Notes: generated by a model not told the origin, from the sequence alone. A stretch of DNA of 64,000 bases from Streptococcus infantis (GCF_000963255.1 NZ_JYOV01000017.1:1-64000); one strand, 5' to 3'; shown: positions 9,827 to 19,593, counted from the stretch's first letter. Program-made: numbers and translations.

Positions 9827-11504
9827 CTTGAACAAAGGCAAGAGCACCTTTACCATCACGAGTCAACTTGATGTATTGAGCTCCTTCAGTCTTAGCCAAT
9901 TTGATTCCAAGTTTATCTGTTTCAGCCTTCATGTCCTCATAGTTTGATGCTACTTGAGGAGCAAGGATAACAAGGTCAAATTCTGGCAACATTTCACGGT
10001 GAGCACCGTAACCACCAGCAGCGGCCTTCACAGGAACATTGTATTCTGCAGCAGCTTTATTCAAAGCATTTGCAAGAAGTCCACTTGTTCCACCACCTGC
10101 ACAGAGAACAAGTACGTTGGTTTCTTCTGTAATTGTATTTTGTGCTGATTCTACTCCAGCTTTTTCAAGGATAGCATCAGCTTTAGCAGTATTGAAGTTT
10201 GCGGCTACTTTTTCTTTTAATTCATCGTTGGCTTTACCAGAACGTTCTTCTTCAAGAATTTGTTCGTCATAAACTTTAAGGAATGGATAGTAGATTGCAA
10301 TATCCACTACAATTAACAATGCTGCAAGAGCAAATGACAAGAACTGGAAGTTTGTACCAAGAACAATACCTAGAGGCCCAGGCGTAGTCCATGGAAGGTT
10401 GGCAGTAAATGAATTCATGCCGAGAGTTTCGATAAAGAACTTAAAGATCCATACGTTTGCAATAGGTGCAAAGATAAATGGAATAAAGAAGATAGGGTTC
10501 AATACAAGTGGAGCACCAAACAAGATTGGTTCATTTACACCGAAGAATGTAGGAACTACTGAAGCACGTCCGATGGCACGATTACGCTTAGACTTACACA
10601 ACCACATAAACATGAATGGAACTACAAGAGTTGCTCCTGTACCACCCATAGTGACGATAAACATTTGTGTACCAGATGTAAGGATCTTATCAGCGTGCAT
10701 ACCTTGTTGAAGAAGGTTCAAGTTGACTTCAGCATTTGCATAAGTAATCGCTGCAATGGCAGGTTCAACGATAGATGGGCCGTGAATACCGACAAACCAG
10801 AAGAAGGCAAAAGCACCAAAGATAATAGTAATACCAAGATAACCGTCTGCTGCTGAGAAAAGAGGTGCAAAGAACTTACCGATTGATTCTGCTACACTTG
10901 CACCGACAAACTGACGAGCTAGTAAATCAAGAGCATAAAGTGAAACTACTGAAAGCGTAAATGGAATAACATCTTTAAAGACTTGTGAGATATTGGGTGG
11001 AACTTCGTCAGGCATGCGAATAGTAACGTTGTTCTTGACACAAACCTTATAGATAGCTACAGTTACAAATGCTGCAAGAAAGGCAGAAAGCAAACCTTTT
11101 GTTCCAAGAAAACCAGTTGCAAAGCCACCCTCGATTGGATCAGCCGCCAAGATCAATAAACCAACAATAGCCGCCAATAGCGTTGACATATAGTTGATTT
11201 GGTTGGTTTTTTCCATACTACGATTGACGGAGTCTGTTAAAGATTTAGCAGTGGTTCCAGCTACCAAAAGTGCTAGAATTCCCATTGAGTAGCTGTAAGG
11301 TTTCATCAAAAGTGCTACAACTTCATCAGACCATTTAAAGCCCCAAGAGTTTGGAACAAAGGCAATCAAGATAAAAATACTTGAGAAGAGAATGACTGGC
11401 ATTCCAGCGATAAATCCATCACGAATAGCACGAAGATAGATATTTCGAGATAGCTTTTCAAAGAAAGGCTTCCCTTTCTCGATATAGGCAATTAACTTAT
11501 TCAT
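9813..11504 (-). CDS. lacE: PTS lactose-specific enzyme IICB
   Basis: Membrane permease of the lactose PTS, 563 residues. The N-terminal 420 or so residues form the EIIC domain with about ten membrane segments and the conserved [11 protein letters not shown] and [10 protein letters not shown] motifs. The C-terminal EIIB domain carries the phosphocysteine in [12 protein letters not shown] near residue 468. It imports lactose as lactose-6-phosphate with phosphate passed from LacF. lacF ends one base before lacE starts, so the two are translationally coupled. Downstream lies the lacE-derived repeat described separately. Confidence 0.96.
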   Translation of the reverse strand: MNKLIAYIEKGKPFFEKLSRNIYLRAIRDGFIAGMPVILFSSIFILIAFVPNSWGFKWSDEVVALLMKPYSYSMGILALLVAGTTAKSLTDSVNRSMEKTNQINYMSTLLAAIVGLLILAADPIEGGFATGFLGTKGLLSAFLAAFVTVAIYKVCVKNNVTIRMPDEVPPNISQVFKDVIPFTLSVVSLYALDLLARQFVGASVAESIGKFFAPLFSAADGYLGITIIFGAFAFFWFVGIHGPSIVEPAIAAITYANAEVNLNLLQQGMHADKILTSGTQMFIVTMGGTGATLVVPFMFMWLCKSKRNRAIGRASVVPTFFGVNEPILFGAPLVLNPIFFIPFIFAPIANVWIFKFFIETLGMNSFTANLPWTTPGPLGIVLGTNFQFLSFALAALLIVVDIAIYYPFLKVYDEQILEEERSGKANDELKEKVAANFNTAKADAILEKAGVESAQNTITEETNVLVLCAGGGTSGLLANALNKAAAEYNVPVKAAAGGYGAHREMLPEFDLVILAPQVASNYEDMKAETDKLGIKLAKTEGAQYIKLTRDGKGALAFVQAQFD

Positions 11505-11821
11505 TATTTAGCTCCTCTTTTATAAAGTTCAATTAAATGATGCATCAAATCTTTTAGCAAGATAGTTGTCATCAAGTGATCTTGACCGTGCATCATGGTC
11601 ACACTATAAGCCAAATCATCACCTGCAGCTTCCTTGGTTAAAAGACTCGTTTGTGCGTGGTGTGCTTCAGCGATACAGCTACCAGCTTCCTCAACTAAGC
11701 TATCCGCTTTCGCAAAATCACCAGCTTCAGCAGCCTTCAAAGCTTCCAATAATTTTGAACGAGCATCGCCAGCATAGGCTACGATTTCAAAACCTAACAA
11801 TGTTACTTCTTCTCTATTCAT
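11504..11821 (-). CDS. lacF: PTS lactose-specific enzyme IIA
   Basis: Cytoplasmic phosphocarrier of 105 residues that accepts phosphate from HPr and gives it to the EIIB domain of LacE. The family is a three-helix trimer; the active histidine is His78 in MMHGQDH, with a second conserved His-His pair in AEAHHAQT. Length is normal. Its stop overlaps the lacE start region, and lacT ends 32 bases upstream. Confidence 0.96.
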   Translation of the reverse strand: MNREEVTLLGFEIVAYAGDARSKLLEALKAAEAGDFAKADSLVEEAGSCIAEAHHAQTSLLTKEAAGDDLAYSVTMMHGQDHLMTTILLKDLMHHLIELYKRGAK

Positions 11822-11853
11822 GATAGAATACTCCTTATATTTTTTAATAGATG

Positions 11854-12690
11854 TTATGACAATAAACGTTGAATGTGTAGAACAAGATAAACTCGTTCAC
11901 TCTTGTAGAGGTCAAGACCAGTTTCCTGAGCAATGACCTCATAAATTTTGCTACCAATCTCGAATGCTTCTGGATAGGTATTCTTTATATGTTCTTCCAT
12001 ATCGAGCAAGGATTGATTATCATCGCGACTACGATCCAGATAATCCAAGAAATAATTTAGATGAATCATAAAGCGGTCGTAGAAATTATTATTTTCAGAT
12101 GTTCGCTGGATTTTATAACTCTTCAAAACGCTTTCGACCCTCTTTAAAATTTCCTTTCTCTTATCAATCGACTCAACAACTTCGACTTCACTCTCACCTT
12201 CGGCATTGATGAAATGATAAGCGATACGAATGATTTCGTCTTCAGGAAAATTTTCTGTCAGTTTTTGACGATAAATTTCAAAAGCTTCTTGTGCAATTTG
12301 AAAAGCGATAGGATATTTGGCAGAAATGTCAGGCAAGTTACTATCCTTATAGCGTCCTTGGCTAATAGCCTGATAAGAACAATAGATATGGTCTGTCAGA
12401 GTGACGTATAGATACTCTTGGACAGGATATTGATATTTTTTAGAAAGATTATCAATAATCTCATAAGTGACCGTAATAAAATCAAGCGGTACATCCTTTA
12501 GAAGAGCCATAAAGTTTTCTCGCGACTCTTCTGTTTTCATCCGAAAAACTTTTTCAACCTGATCCTCAGAAATCAAATCTCCTTTCTTCTTACCGAACGA
12601 AATACCCTTACCAATTACGATCAACTCCTCTCCCTTGCTATTCCGCACGAGAGAAACATTGTTATTCATTGGATTTAATATCCGATACAT
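11854..12690 (-). CDS. lacT: BglG-family transcription antiterminator LacT
   Basis: RNA-binding antiterminator of 278 residues. The N-terminal co-antiterminator domain ([15 protein letters not shown] to about residue 55) binds the RAT hairpin; two PRD domains follow (about 65-170 and 171-278) with conserved His residues ([32 protein letters not shown]) that are phosphorylated by PTS proteins. When lactose is imported LacT should stabilise the RAT structure in its own leader and let RNA polymerase proceed into lacTFEG. It has a clear GGAGG-type ribosome binding site (CAAGGAGGTTGCC before ATG) and its own promoter and terminator/RAT module upstream. Confidence 0.95.
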   Translation of the reverse strand: MYRILNPMNNNVSLVRNSKGEELIVIGKGISFGKKKGDLISEDQVEKVFRMKTEESRENFMALLKDVPLDFITVTYEIIDNLSKKYQYPVQEYLYVTLTDHIYCSYQAISQGRYKDSNLPDISAKYPIAFQIAQEAFEIYRQKLTENFPEDEIIRIAYHFINAEGESEVEVVESIDKRKEILKRVESVLKSYKIQRTSENNNFYDRFMIHLNYFLDYLDRSRDDNQSLLDMEEHIKNTYPEAFEIGSKIYEVIAQETGLDLYKSERVYLVLHIQRLLS

Positions 12691-12729
12691 GGCAACCTCC
12701 TTGCCCTATTATTTAAGTTTTGTGAGCAT

Positions 12730-12784
12730 AAAAAATGACCACAAATGAACTCAAAAAATATACATCTGAGTCATCTGTGATCAT
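12730..12784 (-). terminator. LacT-controlled terminator in the lacT leader
   Basis: TGATCACAGATGACTCA (12767-12783) pairs with TGAGTTCATTTGTGGTCA (12736-12753), followed by TTTTTTATG on the minus strand. Its 5' arm shares bases 12780-12784 with the RAT site, so RAT and terminator cannot form together. Confidence 0.85.
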
Positions 12785-12807
12785 GCCTAATATTACTTAG
12801 TAACACT
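12780..12807 (-). promoter_or_regulatory. Ribonucleic antiterminator (RAT) for LacT
   Basis: The minus strand reads AGTGTTACTAAGTAATATTA then GGCATGAT, which fits the BglG/SacY-type RAT pattern (GTTACT ... GGCA) as an imperfect hairpin. It starts about 20 bases after the predicted transcription start and overlaps the terminator stem. Confidence 0.8.
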
Positions 12808-12831
12808 CACTTTGTATTAACTTGTGATTTA

Positions 12832-12868
12832 AGTATAGCACAAGATTTTTATTTTGTAAACCTTTACA
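12832..12868 (-). promoter_or_regulatory. lacTFEG promoter with overlapping cre-like site
   Basis: -35 TTTACA (12855-12860) and -10 TATACT (12832-12837) with a 17-base spacer. TGTAAAGGTTTACA (12855-12868) is a 14-base palindrome matching the CcpA cre pattern except for GG in place of the central CG, and it covers the -35. This predicts glucose repression. Between here and lacD (12869-12924) there is only an AT-rich AACTTTT/AAAAGTT dyad. Confidence 0.75.
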
Positions 12869-12924
12869 TACAACTTTTTTTAAAAGTTTTTTAGCTAGGT
12901 TTTAGGACATAAAAGGGGGGAAAT

Positions 12925-13905
12925 TTAGACACGTTCAGTCCATGAAGTAGCTGTTGTTTGAAGTACTTTATTGAGTTCATCAATGTTTTCAAATCCAGTT
13001 GTACGAAGCCATTCGCGAGCTGCTACTTCACCTTCTTTGATATAAGGTTCAACTGAACCCGCCCAAGTAGCACGACCACAAAGTACACCGTTGAAACGAG
13101 CACCTGAATCATGAGCAAACACAAGTGTTTCTTGGAATAATTTAGCTGATACACCTGCACTCAAGTAGATGTATGGCAAGTTAGTAGCTTCGTCTTGAGC
13201 TTTGAAGAATGCTGCTGCTTCTTCACGGCTGTAAACGACTTCTCCATCACCAAATCCTTCAACATATTTCACGTTTACTGGAACTTCAACTTTCAATACG
13301 TCGATGTTGAAACGTGGATCTGAGAATACTTTCATAGCTTCGATAACTTTACGAGGTTTTACTTTCGCATATTCTACAGAACCTGCATCAGCAATCTTTT
13401 CATCGTAAGCCAAGATTTCCAAGAAGAAAGGAATATCTTCGGCAACACATTCAGAACCAACACGTTCGATGTAAGCTTGTTTTTGTTGGTTCAATTCATC
13501 TGAACTATCTACATCGTAGTAAAGCAAGAATTTAACTGCATCTGCACCTTGTTCTTTGATACGTTTTGCAGACCAAACATCTAAACAGTCAGGCAAACGT
13601 TTTGTACTTGAAGTATCATATCCTGTTTTTTCATATGCAAGAAGAAGACCAGCTTCTTTATCCAAAGCTTTTGTTGCAGGAAGTCCGTATTCAGGGTCAA
13701 GAAGCATAGATGAAGCGTATTTTGTCAATTCATCCGCTACCAAGACTTTAAGTTCTTCCATTTGAGCTACTGTTGGCTCTTCTGTTTGGTATTGAGCCAT
13801 AAGGCGTTTCAAAGCACCACGTTGGTCAAAAGCAAGAGCTGAGATGATACCATTCTCATTAGAGAGTTTTTGCATACAAGCGCGTTTATTTTCTGTTAAA
13901 ACCAT
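12925..13905 (-). CDS. lacD: Tagatose 1,6-bisphosphate aldolase
   Basis: Class I aldolase of 326 residues that splits tagatose-1,6-bisphosphate into glyceraldehyde-3-phosphate and dihydroxyacetone phosphate, the last step of the tagatose-6-phosphate pathway. Family segments visible: [14 protein letters not shown] near the N-terminus, the Schiff-base Lys region in [15 protein letters not shown], and [15 protein letters not shown]. Length is normal. lacC ends one base before the start, so expression is coupled to lacABC. Some streptococci use a LacD paralogue as a regulator (LacD.1 of S. pyogenes); the operon context here points to the metabolic enzyme. Confidence 0.96.
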   Translation of the reverse strand: MVLTENKRACMQKLSNENGIISALAFDQRGALKRLMAQYQTEEPTVAQMEELKVLVADELTKYASSMLLDPEYGLPATKALDKEAGLLLAYEKTGYDTSSTKRLPDCLDVWSAKRIKEQGADAVKFLLYYDVDSSDELNQQKQAYIERVGSECVAEDIPFFLEILAYDEKIADAGSVEYAKVKPRKVIEAMKVFSDPRFNIDVLKVEVPVNVKYVEGFGDGEVVYSREEAAAFFKAQDEATNLPYIYLSAGVSAKLFQETLVFAHDSGARFNGVLCGRATWAGSVEPYIKEGEVAAREWLRTTGFENIDELNKVLQTTATSWTERV

Positions 13906-13906
13906 T

Positions 13907-14836
13907 TTATACCTCTTTCACTACTAGTTGGTCATATAGGCCTTGATAATTTGCCATATTGACATGACCAGTTATTTTTTCTTGAGCATTTAGCATACCA
14001 AGGACATTCGCCTTAGTCAGTAATTCTTGATCAGATTCTTTATGGAACAATCCTGAAGCAATACCTGCTACTGTAGAATCACCAGATCCAACTGGGTTTA
14101 CAACTTGGATTCTTGGAATATCTACTTTATAGAAAGTGTCCCCGTGCTTAGCAAAGGCACCATTAGCACCTAAAGAAACGATGATCCACTCAATTCCTTC
14201 AAATAGGGGTTCTTCAAGAACCTCTTTTAATTCATTCAAATCTTTAGAAATTTCTCTTCCTAAAAGTTGAGACAATTCTTCATTATTTGGTTTGATAACT
14301 GTTGGCTTATGTGGAGATTCAAGAACCGCCTGAAGTGAAGCTCCTGAACAGTCCAAGACAACAGGTATACCAGCTTGGTTAGCAAGTTCAACCAGACTAG
14401 CATAATAATCCACTGGAAGTCCTGCTGGAAGACTACCTGAAATGGCTACTACCTCTACAGTCTCTAAAAGTTCTTTGAAATGAGCCAAGAAATCTTGACC
14501 TTCTTTTTCTTGAACTTCAGGACCTTTTTCTAGGATTTCTGTTTGGTTTTCTCCATGTAGAATTGCGATACAGTTACGGGTTTCACCTTGAATAGAGAAG
14601 AAACGTTTGCTTACTTTATCATCAATATTTTCTACTAAAAAATCACCAAGTTTACCACCGACAAGCCCGGTCGCGACTACAGAGTCACCAAATTCTGATA
14701 GGACACGAGTAACGTTAAGACCTTTACCACCAGCCGTTTTCGTAACATCTACAACACGGTTGACAGTGTCAATTTTTAATTCATCCAAAGGATAGGAAAT
14801 ATCAATGGATGGGTTCATTGTGACTGTTAAAATCAT
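13907..14836 (-). CDS. lacC: Tagatose-6-phosphate kinase
   Basis: PfkB-family sugar kinase of 309 residues that phosphorylates tagatose-6-phosphate with ATP. Signature motifs: N-terminal [20 protein letters not shown], and the C-terminal anion hole and base in [16 protein letters not shown]. It sits 10 bases after lacB and 1 base before lacD. The family overlaps in sequence with 1-phosphofructokinase, but position in lacABCD settles the assignment. Confidence 0.96.
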   Translation of the reverse strand: MILTVTMNPSIDISYPLDELKIDTVNRVVDVTKTAGGKGLNVTRVLSEFGDSVVATGLVGGKLGDFLVENIDDKVSKRFFSIQGETRNCIAILHGENQTEILEKGPEVQEKEGQDFLAHFKELLETVEVVAISGSLPAGLPVDYYASLVELANQAGIPVVLDCSGASLQAVLESPHKPTVIKPNNEELSQLLGREISKDLNELKEVLEEPLFEGIEWIIVSLGANGAFAKHGDTFYKVDIPRIQVVNPVGSGDSTVAGIASGLFHKESDQELLTKANVLGMLNAQEKITGHVNMANYQGLYDQLVVKEV

Positions 14837-14846
14837 AAGTCACCTC

Positions 14847-15362
14847 TTAGTCGTGGTATTCACCACGATCCCATTTTTCAAGGAACTCTGTAAAGAAGTT
14901 GGCATCAGTTTGATGATCGTTATGAGTTTCAACGTGTTGAATTTTAGCGATCAGTTTTTTGTTTTCTTCAGATGGTTTGTATTCAGCATTGATGAAAGCT
15001 TCAATGATATCACACATGAGCAACTCACCAGTGATTTTACCACCAAATCCGATAACGTTGGCATTCAATTGTTCTTTTGCGTAAAGAGCTGTTGTCATAT
15101 CACGAACCAAAGCAGAACGAACACCTGGAACTTTGTTAACAGCATTATTGATACCTACTCCAGTACCACAGATACATACACCAAGATCAGCTTGGCCACT
15201 AACTACTGCTTCACCAACTTTTTTACCAAAGATTGGGTAGTGTGTACGAGCGTGGTCATAAGTACCAAAGTCGATGACTTCATGTCCTTTTGATTTCAAA
15301 AATTCTGAAACCGCCATTTTTTCATTTGTTACGATGTGGTCACATCCAATTGCAATTCTCAT
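14847..15362 (-). CDS. lacB: Galactose-6-phosphate isomerase subunit LacB
   Basis: Subunit of 171 residues of the heteromeric LacAB isomerase that turns galactose-6-phosphate into tagatose-6-phosphate. RpiB/LacAB fold: [13 protein letters not shown] at the N-terminus, [18 protein letters not shown] in the anion-binding loop, and RSALVRD. LacB carries the family's catalytic Cys/His residues. It is separated from lacA by a 148-base gap holding a BOX-like repeat, which is unusual for a tight operon. Confidence 0.95.
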   Translation of the reverse strand: MRIAIGCDHIVTNEKMAVSEFLKSKGHEVIDFGTYDHARTHYPIFGKKVGEAVVSGQADLGVCICGTGVGINNAVNKVPGVRSALVRDMTTALYAKEQLNANVIGFGGKITGELLMCDIIEAFINAEYKPSEENKKLIAKIQHVETHNDHQTDANFFTEFLEKWDRGEYHD

Positions 15363-15409
15363 TAGTTATTCCCTCCGATTAATTATATAAATCTAATATC
15401 ATTTATCTT

Positions 15410-15513
15410 TACTCAAGAAAAATCAAGATTAGCTTAGGAAGCGAGCTGCGAGCATAACTGAGGTTAGCTAAAGTGAGCTGACGACAGATTATCTTGATTT
15501 TTGAAGAGTATTA
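15410..15513. repeat. Degenerate BOX-like element between lacA and lacB
   Basis: The segment starts TACTCAAGAAAAATCAAG and ends CTTGATTTTTGAAGAGTA, an inverted-repeat frame like the ends of a BOX element (boxC end TACTCAATGAAAATCAA, boxA end GAAGAGTA). Inside, AGGAAGCGAGCTGCGAGC resembles boxC and GCTGACG resembles boxA; no boxB is visible. Its outer edge (TAATACTC on the minus strand) supplies the TAA stop codon of lacA. Confidence 0.6.
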
Positions 15514-15936
15514 GCACATTTTGTTCAACATGTCGACCCTGATTTGGTGACGACCGCCGTCATACTTACCATTTACAAAGCCTTTAGCGATGTTCTTAGC
15601 CAATTCGTCACCAACAAGTTGAGCACCCATAGTAATCATACGTGAGTTGTTATGACCGCGAGTCATATAAGCTGAACGTTCGTCAGACACTTCTGCAGCA
15701 ACCATTCCTTTGATTTTAGTTGCAACCATAAATGGACCTGCACCATAAGCATCAATGACAATACCAAGGTTTTGTTCTTCTTTTTTAACTTCTTCAGCAA
15801 CTGCAAGAGTTACATCAACGAAGTCTTGACCTTCAGCTGTAACATCCACAACGTGGAAGTTTTCTTTTTCCAAGAAATCTTTAACGACTTCTTTCAATCT
15901 CAAACCTGCAGCATCTGCACCAATAACAATAGACAT
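15511..15936 (-). CDS. lacA: Galactose-6-phosphate isomerase subunit LacA
   Basis: Subunit of 141 residues that pairs with LacB. Motifs: [16 protein letters not shown] at the N-terminus, [12 protein letters not shown] in the loop where LacB has its active cysteine, and [14 protein letters not shown] at the end. I place the start at MSIVIGADA (15936), preceded by AAGGAG, giving the usual 141-residue length; an upstream in-frame ATG at 16005 would add 23 unrelated residues. First gene of lacABCD, with a strong promoter and a leader of nearly 200 bases. Confidence 0.95.
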   Translation of the reverse strand: MSIVIGADAAGLRLKEVVKDFLEKENFHVVDVTAEGQDFVDVTLAVAEEVKKEEQNLGIVIDAYGAGPFMVATKIKGMVAAEVSDERSAYMTRGHNNSRMITMGAQLVGDELAKNIAKGFVNGKYDGGRHQIRVDMLNKMC

Positions 15937-16135
15937 ATTGTATACTCCTTTTTTATAATAGACCAGTAAAAATTTTGGTTCTGGAAAGAAAATGACCATC
16001 ACCAAATAGTTACTAGTAGTTTTGTTGACTATTTTAGATTAAGAATGAATCATCTATTCACTCTTAGTAACTTCTCCTTGGAGAAATTGGAAGAATAACT
16101 TGTCAAAACAAACACAAATTGTTCTTTCTAAACAT

Positions 16136-16164
16136 AATATACTACTATTGTTTAAAAAAGTCAA
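16136..16164 (-). promoter_or_regulatory. lacA promoter with LacR-type flanking sequences
   Basis: -35 TTGACT (16159-16164) and -10 TATATT (16136-16141), spacer 17. Upstream AACAAAAACAAACATAAAC and downstream TTTGTGTTTGTTTTGACA repeat the TGTTTGTTTT theme recognised by LacR (DeoR family) in lactococci and streptococci; lacR itself is not in the window. The leader down to 15936 holds AATAGT/ACTATT and TTCTCC/GGAGAA dyads. Confidence 0.7.
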
Positions 16165-16191
16165 CAGTTTATGTTTGTTTTTGTTTATTTT

Positions 16192-17085
16192 TTAGAAAAT
16201 TTCTATATCAAAACCAATTTGATCACTTTGACCTGGATTTAAGATTCGAACATTTTTCTTATCTTCTAGATGATCGCCCTCTTCGAGTGAAGTTGACAAA
16301 CCTGACCAAGGTTCCAGAGCAAGGAAAGGACCTTTATTAAGCGTTGACCAAACGATGAGGTTTGGAAACTCTTCAAAGTCCAGTTTTAATCCCTTATCAT
16401 GCTTACGTGACCGTAAGGAAACAGAGCGCGAGGTTAATTCATCTAACGTCACAGCATCATAGCTAAAGAAATCATAGTTTAGATCCAATTCTTTTTGCTC
16501 TTTTAACCAGCTACTTCTATCTTGAAAATCTAACATCCCTGTTTCTGGGAATGGTTTGGGAACTGTACAAGTTTCTGGCTTTTCAAATTCAAGATAGTAG
16601 TCTTCATAAGCTTCATCATCAAATAAAGGACAGTTAAAGCCTGGATGTCCACCAATAAAATATGGCATTTTCTTATCTGTTTCCTTATTGGTAACTTGAT
16701 ACTGTGTTCGAATAGTCTTTCCAGTAACAGTATAAGTTATTTCTAGACGAAAATGATAGGGATAATTCTCATACATGTCTTGGTCATCTTCGATAGCAAA
16801 GGTGACAGAATTCTCTGTTTGTTCTACTAATTCAAATTCTTTTTTTCGAACCAAACCATGACGTGGAATTTTACCTTTTACTTGACTATCATCTTCTTGA
16901 TCATACAAGACAGTATCATTTCTAACGGATCCACAAATTGGAAATAGAACAGGTGCTTGTCCACTCCAGTAAGTTGGATCACCTTGCCACAAATATTCAA
17001 TTCCATCTTTGTCTTTTATCGAAGAAAGTGCACCACCAAAAGTTTGAAACTGTACACTTAACTGTTCTGTTTTTAATTCAATCAT
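16192..17085 (-). CDS. lacX: Aldose 1-epimerase family protein, LacX-like
   Basis: Galactose mutarotase-like protein of 297 residues. The LacX branch of the family is found in lac clusters of lactococci and streptococci; its exact substrate is not settled, but interconversion of alpha and beta sugar or sugar-phosphate anomers is likely. Visible features: QTFGGALSSI near the start, PVLFPICGSVRND, the catalytic His in IPRHGLV and in FIGGHPGFNCPL, and the C-terminal LALEPWSGLS with the general base Glu. Start chosen at MIELKTEQL (17085) because GGAGG sits 8 bases before it; the ATG at 17100 overlaps that site. It follows gatC after a terminator-like hairpin, so it may depend on read-through. Confidence 0.85.
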   Translation of the reverse strand: MIELKTEQLSVQFQTFGGALSSIKDKDGIEYLWQGDPTYWSGQAPVLFPICGSVRNDTVLYDQEDDSQVKGKIPRHGLVRKKEFELVEQTENSVTFAIEDDQDMYENYPYHFRLEITYTVTGKTIRTQYQVTNKETDKKMPYFIGGHPGFNCPLFDDEAYEDYYLEFEKPETCTVPKPFPETGMLDFQDRSSWLKEQKELDLNYDFFSYDAVTLDELTSRSVSLRSRKHDKGLKLDFEEFPNLIVWSTLNKGPFLALEPWSGLSTSLEEGDHLEDKKNVRILNPGQSDQIGFDIEIF

Positions 17086-17114
17086 TAGAATTACCTCCAT
17101 TTATTTAAGGCCTA

Positions 17115-17163
17115 AAAAACTAGGCTGTCGACTCCAGATTTGGAAACTGACAACCTAGTTTTT
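17115..17163 (-). terminator. Terminator between gatC and lacX
   Basis: AAAACTAGGTTGTC pairs with GACAGCCTAGTTTT across a loop of about 17 bases and is followed by TTAGG. It probably ends most gat transcripts; no separate lacX promoter fits in the 30 bases left before lacX. Confidence 0.6.
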
Positions 17164-17187
17164 ACAATTTACATTTTTAGGAGCGAA

Positions 17188-18663
17188 TTATTTTGCGTTT
17201 GCTGCGTATTCTTCATTACGTTTGATCATTTGTTTTCTGTACCATGCAAAGATACCAACGTAGAATACTAGGAATACTAATGCGCCAAGGATAGCTTTGA
17301 TATCACCAGTTGTAGCGTTACCAATTGCCCAACCAAATAGTTTTTCGATTGGTCCTTCAAGAGTTGAGTGAGTAATCAATTGAGTTTGGCTTACACCTTC
17401 TGGGAAGGCACCTACACCTTTAGCAAGTTCTGTTGCAAATGGTGCGATAAGTGTACCTGAAAGAAGGAAGAGTGGCAACAAGAGTGTTCCGAAGATAATC
17501 ATACGAAGCAATTTACCACGAGTAACTACCAAGAGAGCTGGAGTTACACCCATTGCAATGATACCAGCAAGTGGCAAGATACCATTTCCGACATTTGAAA
17601 GAAGCACTGCTTCAACCAACATGATTGGTGCAAGTACGTTAGCACAAGCCCAGATTTCAGCACGACCAGCGATAAATGGCCAGTCAAGACCGATATTGAA
17701 TTTACGTCCTTGAAGACGTTTAGTAGCAACGTTTGTAATACCTTGTGAAAGTGGTTCTACGGCTGCGATGAACCATGAACCGATCAATGAGAAGAGCTCC
17801 AAGCAGACACCGGCAGTCAAACCAAGTGACAACCAACCTTTAATAACAAGTTCCCATTTATCAGCACCTTCAACACCAGGAACTGGATGTGGAGTTCCCA
17901 TCAAACCGATAACGATACCAAGGATGAAACCGATGAAGAATTTAGATCCCCAGAAACCGATTCGTTTATTCAATTTAGCAGCGTCAAAGTCGTATTTATC
18001 AAGACCTGGGAAGAGTTTATCAAAAATCTTATCCAAAACCATGATAACTGGGTTCATCATGTAGTTCATGTGAGTTGAAGTCATTGGTGATGAACTTGGT
18101 GCGTTAAGAAGGTCATCAAATGTTGGTTTCATCAAGTCAGAGTTGATGATTTTAAGAACCCCAACAAGAACAACTGCTGCAGTCGCGATGAAGAGTGAAA
18201 CTCCTTGGCTAACTCCATTGTTGTCAGCGTACCATTTGATCAAAAGACCTGTGATAGACAAGTGCCAGATATCAAAGATATCGACGTCAAGTGTATCAGT
18301 TTTCTTCATTGCAAGCATTACAATGTTGACGATCAACATCACAAGCAAGAAGTAAAGTGTCCAAGCTGAACCCCAAGTGATTGTAGCAAGTGGTGCCCAA
18401 CCAACGTCGGTAATATTCAATTGAATACCAGTGTTTTCAACGAATTTTGCAAGAGACGCTGAGAAAGCACCATTTAACATACCGATGATAGCACCGATAC
18501 CAGTAAGAGCGATGGCAAGTTTGATACCACCTTCAAGCGCTTTGGAGAATTTCACTCCAAAAAGTAGAGCCAATAAAGTCAAAATGATCAGCATGATGAT
18601 CGGTCCACCCATTTCCAAGATAGGTTTGAACAGCTTATTGGCTAGTTCGATAATGATATCCAT
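17188..18663 (-). CDS. gatC: PTS galactitol/galactose-type enzyme IIC
   Basis: Membrane permease of 491 residues of the galactitol PTS family (EIIC-Gat), with about ten hydrophobic segments and an MDIIIELANKLFKPILEMGGP start. In oral streptococci and pneumococcus this type is linked to galactose (or tagatose) uptake as the 6-phosphate, feeding LacAB. Here the gene lies directly upstream of the lac cluster, which supports that role rather than galactitol: no galactitol-phosphate dehydrogenase gene is present. It follows gatB by 44 bases. Confidence 0.9.
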   Translation of the reverse strand: MDIIIELANKLFKPILEMGGPIIMLIILTLLALLFGVKFSKALEGGIKLAIALTGIGAIIGMLNGAFSASLAKFVENTGIQLNITDVGWAPLATITWGSAWTLYFLLVMLIVNIVMLAMKKTDTLDVDIFDIWHLSITGLLIKWYADNNGVSQGVSLFIATAAVVLVGVLKIINSDLMKPTFDDLLNAPSSSPMTSTHMNYMMNPVIMVLDKIFDKLFPGLDKYDFDAAKLNKRIGFWGSKFFIGFILGIVIGLMGTPHPVPGVEGADKWELVIKGWLSLGLTAGVCLELFSLIGSWFIAAVEPLSQGITNVATKRLQGRKFNIGLDWPFIAGRAEIWACANVLAPIMLVEAVLLSNVGNGILPLAGIIAMGVTPALLVVTRGKLLRMIIFGTLLLPLFLLSGTLIAPFATELAKGVGAFPEGVSQTQLITHSTLEGPIEKLFGWAIGNATTGDIKAILGALVFLVFYVGIFAWYRKQMIKRNEEYAANAK

Positions 18664-18707
18664 AATTTTCCTCCCTTTATTTTTATGGAATATTTACAAA
18701 TTAATAA

Positions 18708-19013
18708 TTAACTTAGACCATGTTCTTTGATAGCTGCTTCAATATTGTCATAGACTGGAGCGCTCATAGCTGGAATACGGAACAAGATTGGTCCTGCTTC
18801 AACGACTGGAATACCTGGTTCAAAACCTAAATCAGTAGCAGCGATTGGTGTGAAGATATCATAACCTTTAATCAAGTCTTCATTGACATCTTTTACCATA
18901 ACAGCATCACATTGAACATCGTACCCACGGTTAGAAAGTTCTTCTTCAAGAGCACTTTTAATTTGGTGGCTTGAGTTAACACCTGCACCACAAGCAGCAA
19001 GAATTTTAATCAT
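18708..19013 (-). CDS. gatB: PTS galactitol/galactose-type enzyme IIB
   Basis: Cytoplasmic EIIB of 101 residues. The phosphocysteine is Cys8 in ILAACGAGVNSS, the standard P-loop-like EIIB-Gat motif. It takes phosphate from GatA and passes it to sugar bound by GatC. Lies between gatA (39-base gap) and gatC, in the same transcript. Confidence 0.92.
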   Translation of the reverse strand: MIKILAACGAGVNSSHQIKSALEEELSNRGYDVQCDAVMVKDVNEDLIKGYDIFTPIAATDLGFEPGIPVVEAGPILFRIPAMSAPVYDNIEAAIKEHGLS

Positions 19014-19052
19014 TTGGATTTCCTCCGTTTTTATATAAAAATTATTAACAAA

Positions 19053-19529
19053 TTAAGCAGTCGCTTCTGAGATGTATTGGAACAAAGCTTCAGGTTCCGT
19101 AATCTTAGACAGCGCTTCAAGATGACCATTGCCTGTAAAGAAGTCCATCAACTGTGCAAGTATATTTGTTTGACTTGAACTTGAATTGTTGATGATAAAG
19201 AAGAGTAATGATACTTCTACTTCCTTATCAGGTGCAATCATATTGTGGAACGTGACTGGTTTTTCCAGACGAACCACGACAACATTTTCAGTTAGATTAT
19301 GAATTGTATCAGTATGAGGGATAGCTACGTTAGGCAAATCCTTCCCTAAAAACTCCATATCCAAACCAGTTGGGAACGATTTTTCACGTTCAATCAAGGC
19401 CGATCGATAGGTCTCTGTAACAACTTTCTTTTCTTCCAGTAGGGTTGCAACTTGATCGAAAAGTTGCTCTTGATTATCTGCTTCTAAGCAAAAGACTAGG
19501 TCTTTGTCAAAGAAATGATCTAATCCCAT
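19053..19529 (-). CDS. gatA: PTS EIIA type-2 (fructose/galactitol family) protein
   Basis: EIIA of 158 residues with the PTS_EIIA_2 fold. The phosphorylated histidine is in NVAIPHTDTIHN near residue 92. Together with GatB and GatC it makes a complete three-protein galactose-type permease. First gene of gatABC, 30 to 35 bases downstream of the predicted transcription start, with GAAGGGAGAAGG as ribosome binding site. Confidence 0.9.
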   Translation of the reverse strand: MGLDHFFDKDLVFCLEADNQEQLFDQVATLLEEKKVVTETYRSALIEREKSFPTGLDMEFLGKDLPNVAIPHTDTIHNLTENVVVVRLEKPVTFHNMIAPDKEVEVSLLFFIINNSSSSQTNILAQLMDFFTGNGHLEALSKITEPEALFQYISEATA

Positions 19530-19564
19530 GACCTTCTCCCTTCATATTTAACTTTTATGGTACA

Positions 19565-19593
19565 AGTATAACACTATATGAAACCGTTGTCAA
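19565..19593 (-). promoter_or_regulatory. gatABC promoter with overlapping cre site
   Basis: -35 TTGACA (19588-19593), -10 TATACT (19565-19570), spacer 17. TGACAACGGTTTCA (19579-19592) matches the CcpA cre pattern, including the central CG, and overlaps the -35, so catabolite repression is expected. Upstream bases 19594-19700 are AT-rich with repeated TTTGTTT/AAACAAA blocks that could bind LacR. Confidence 0.8.

Noticed and set aside
14805-15293. 162-codon plus-strand frame opposite lacB/lacC
   Set aside because: Antisense shadow of two conserved genes with Phe/Ser-rich composition typical of reverse-frame reading.
15937-16005. N-terminal extension of LacA starting at 16005
   Set aside because: AAGGAG precedes the MSIVIGADA start, which gives the standard 141-residue protein.
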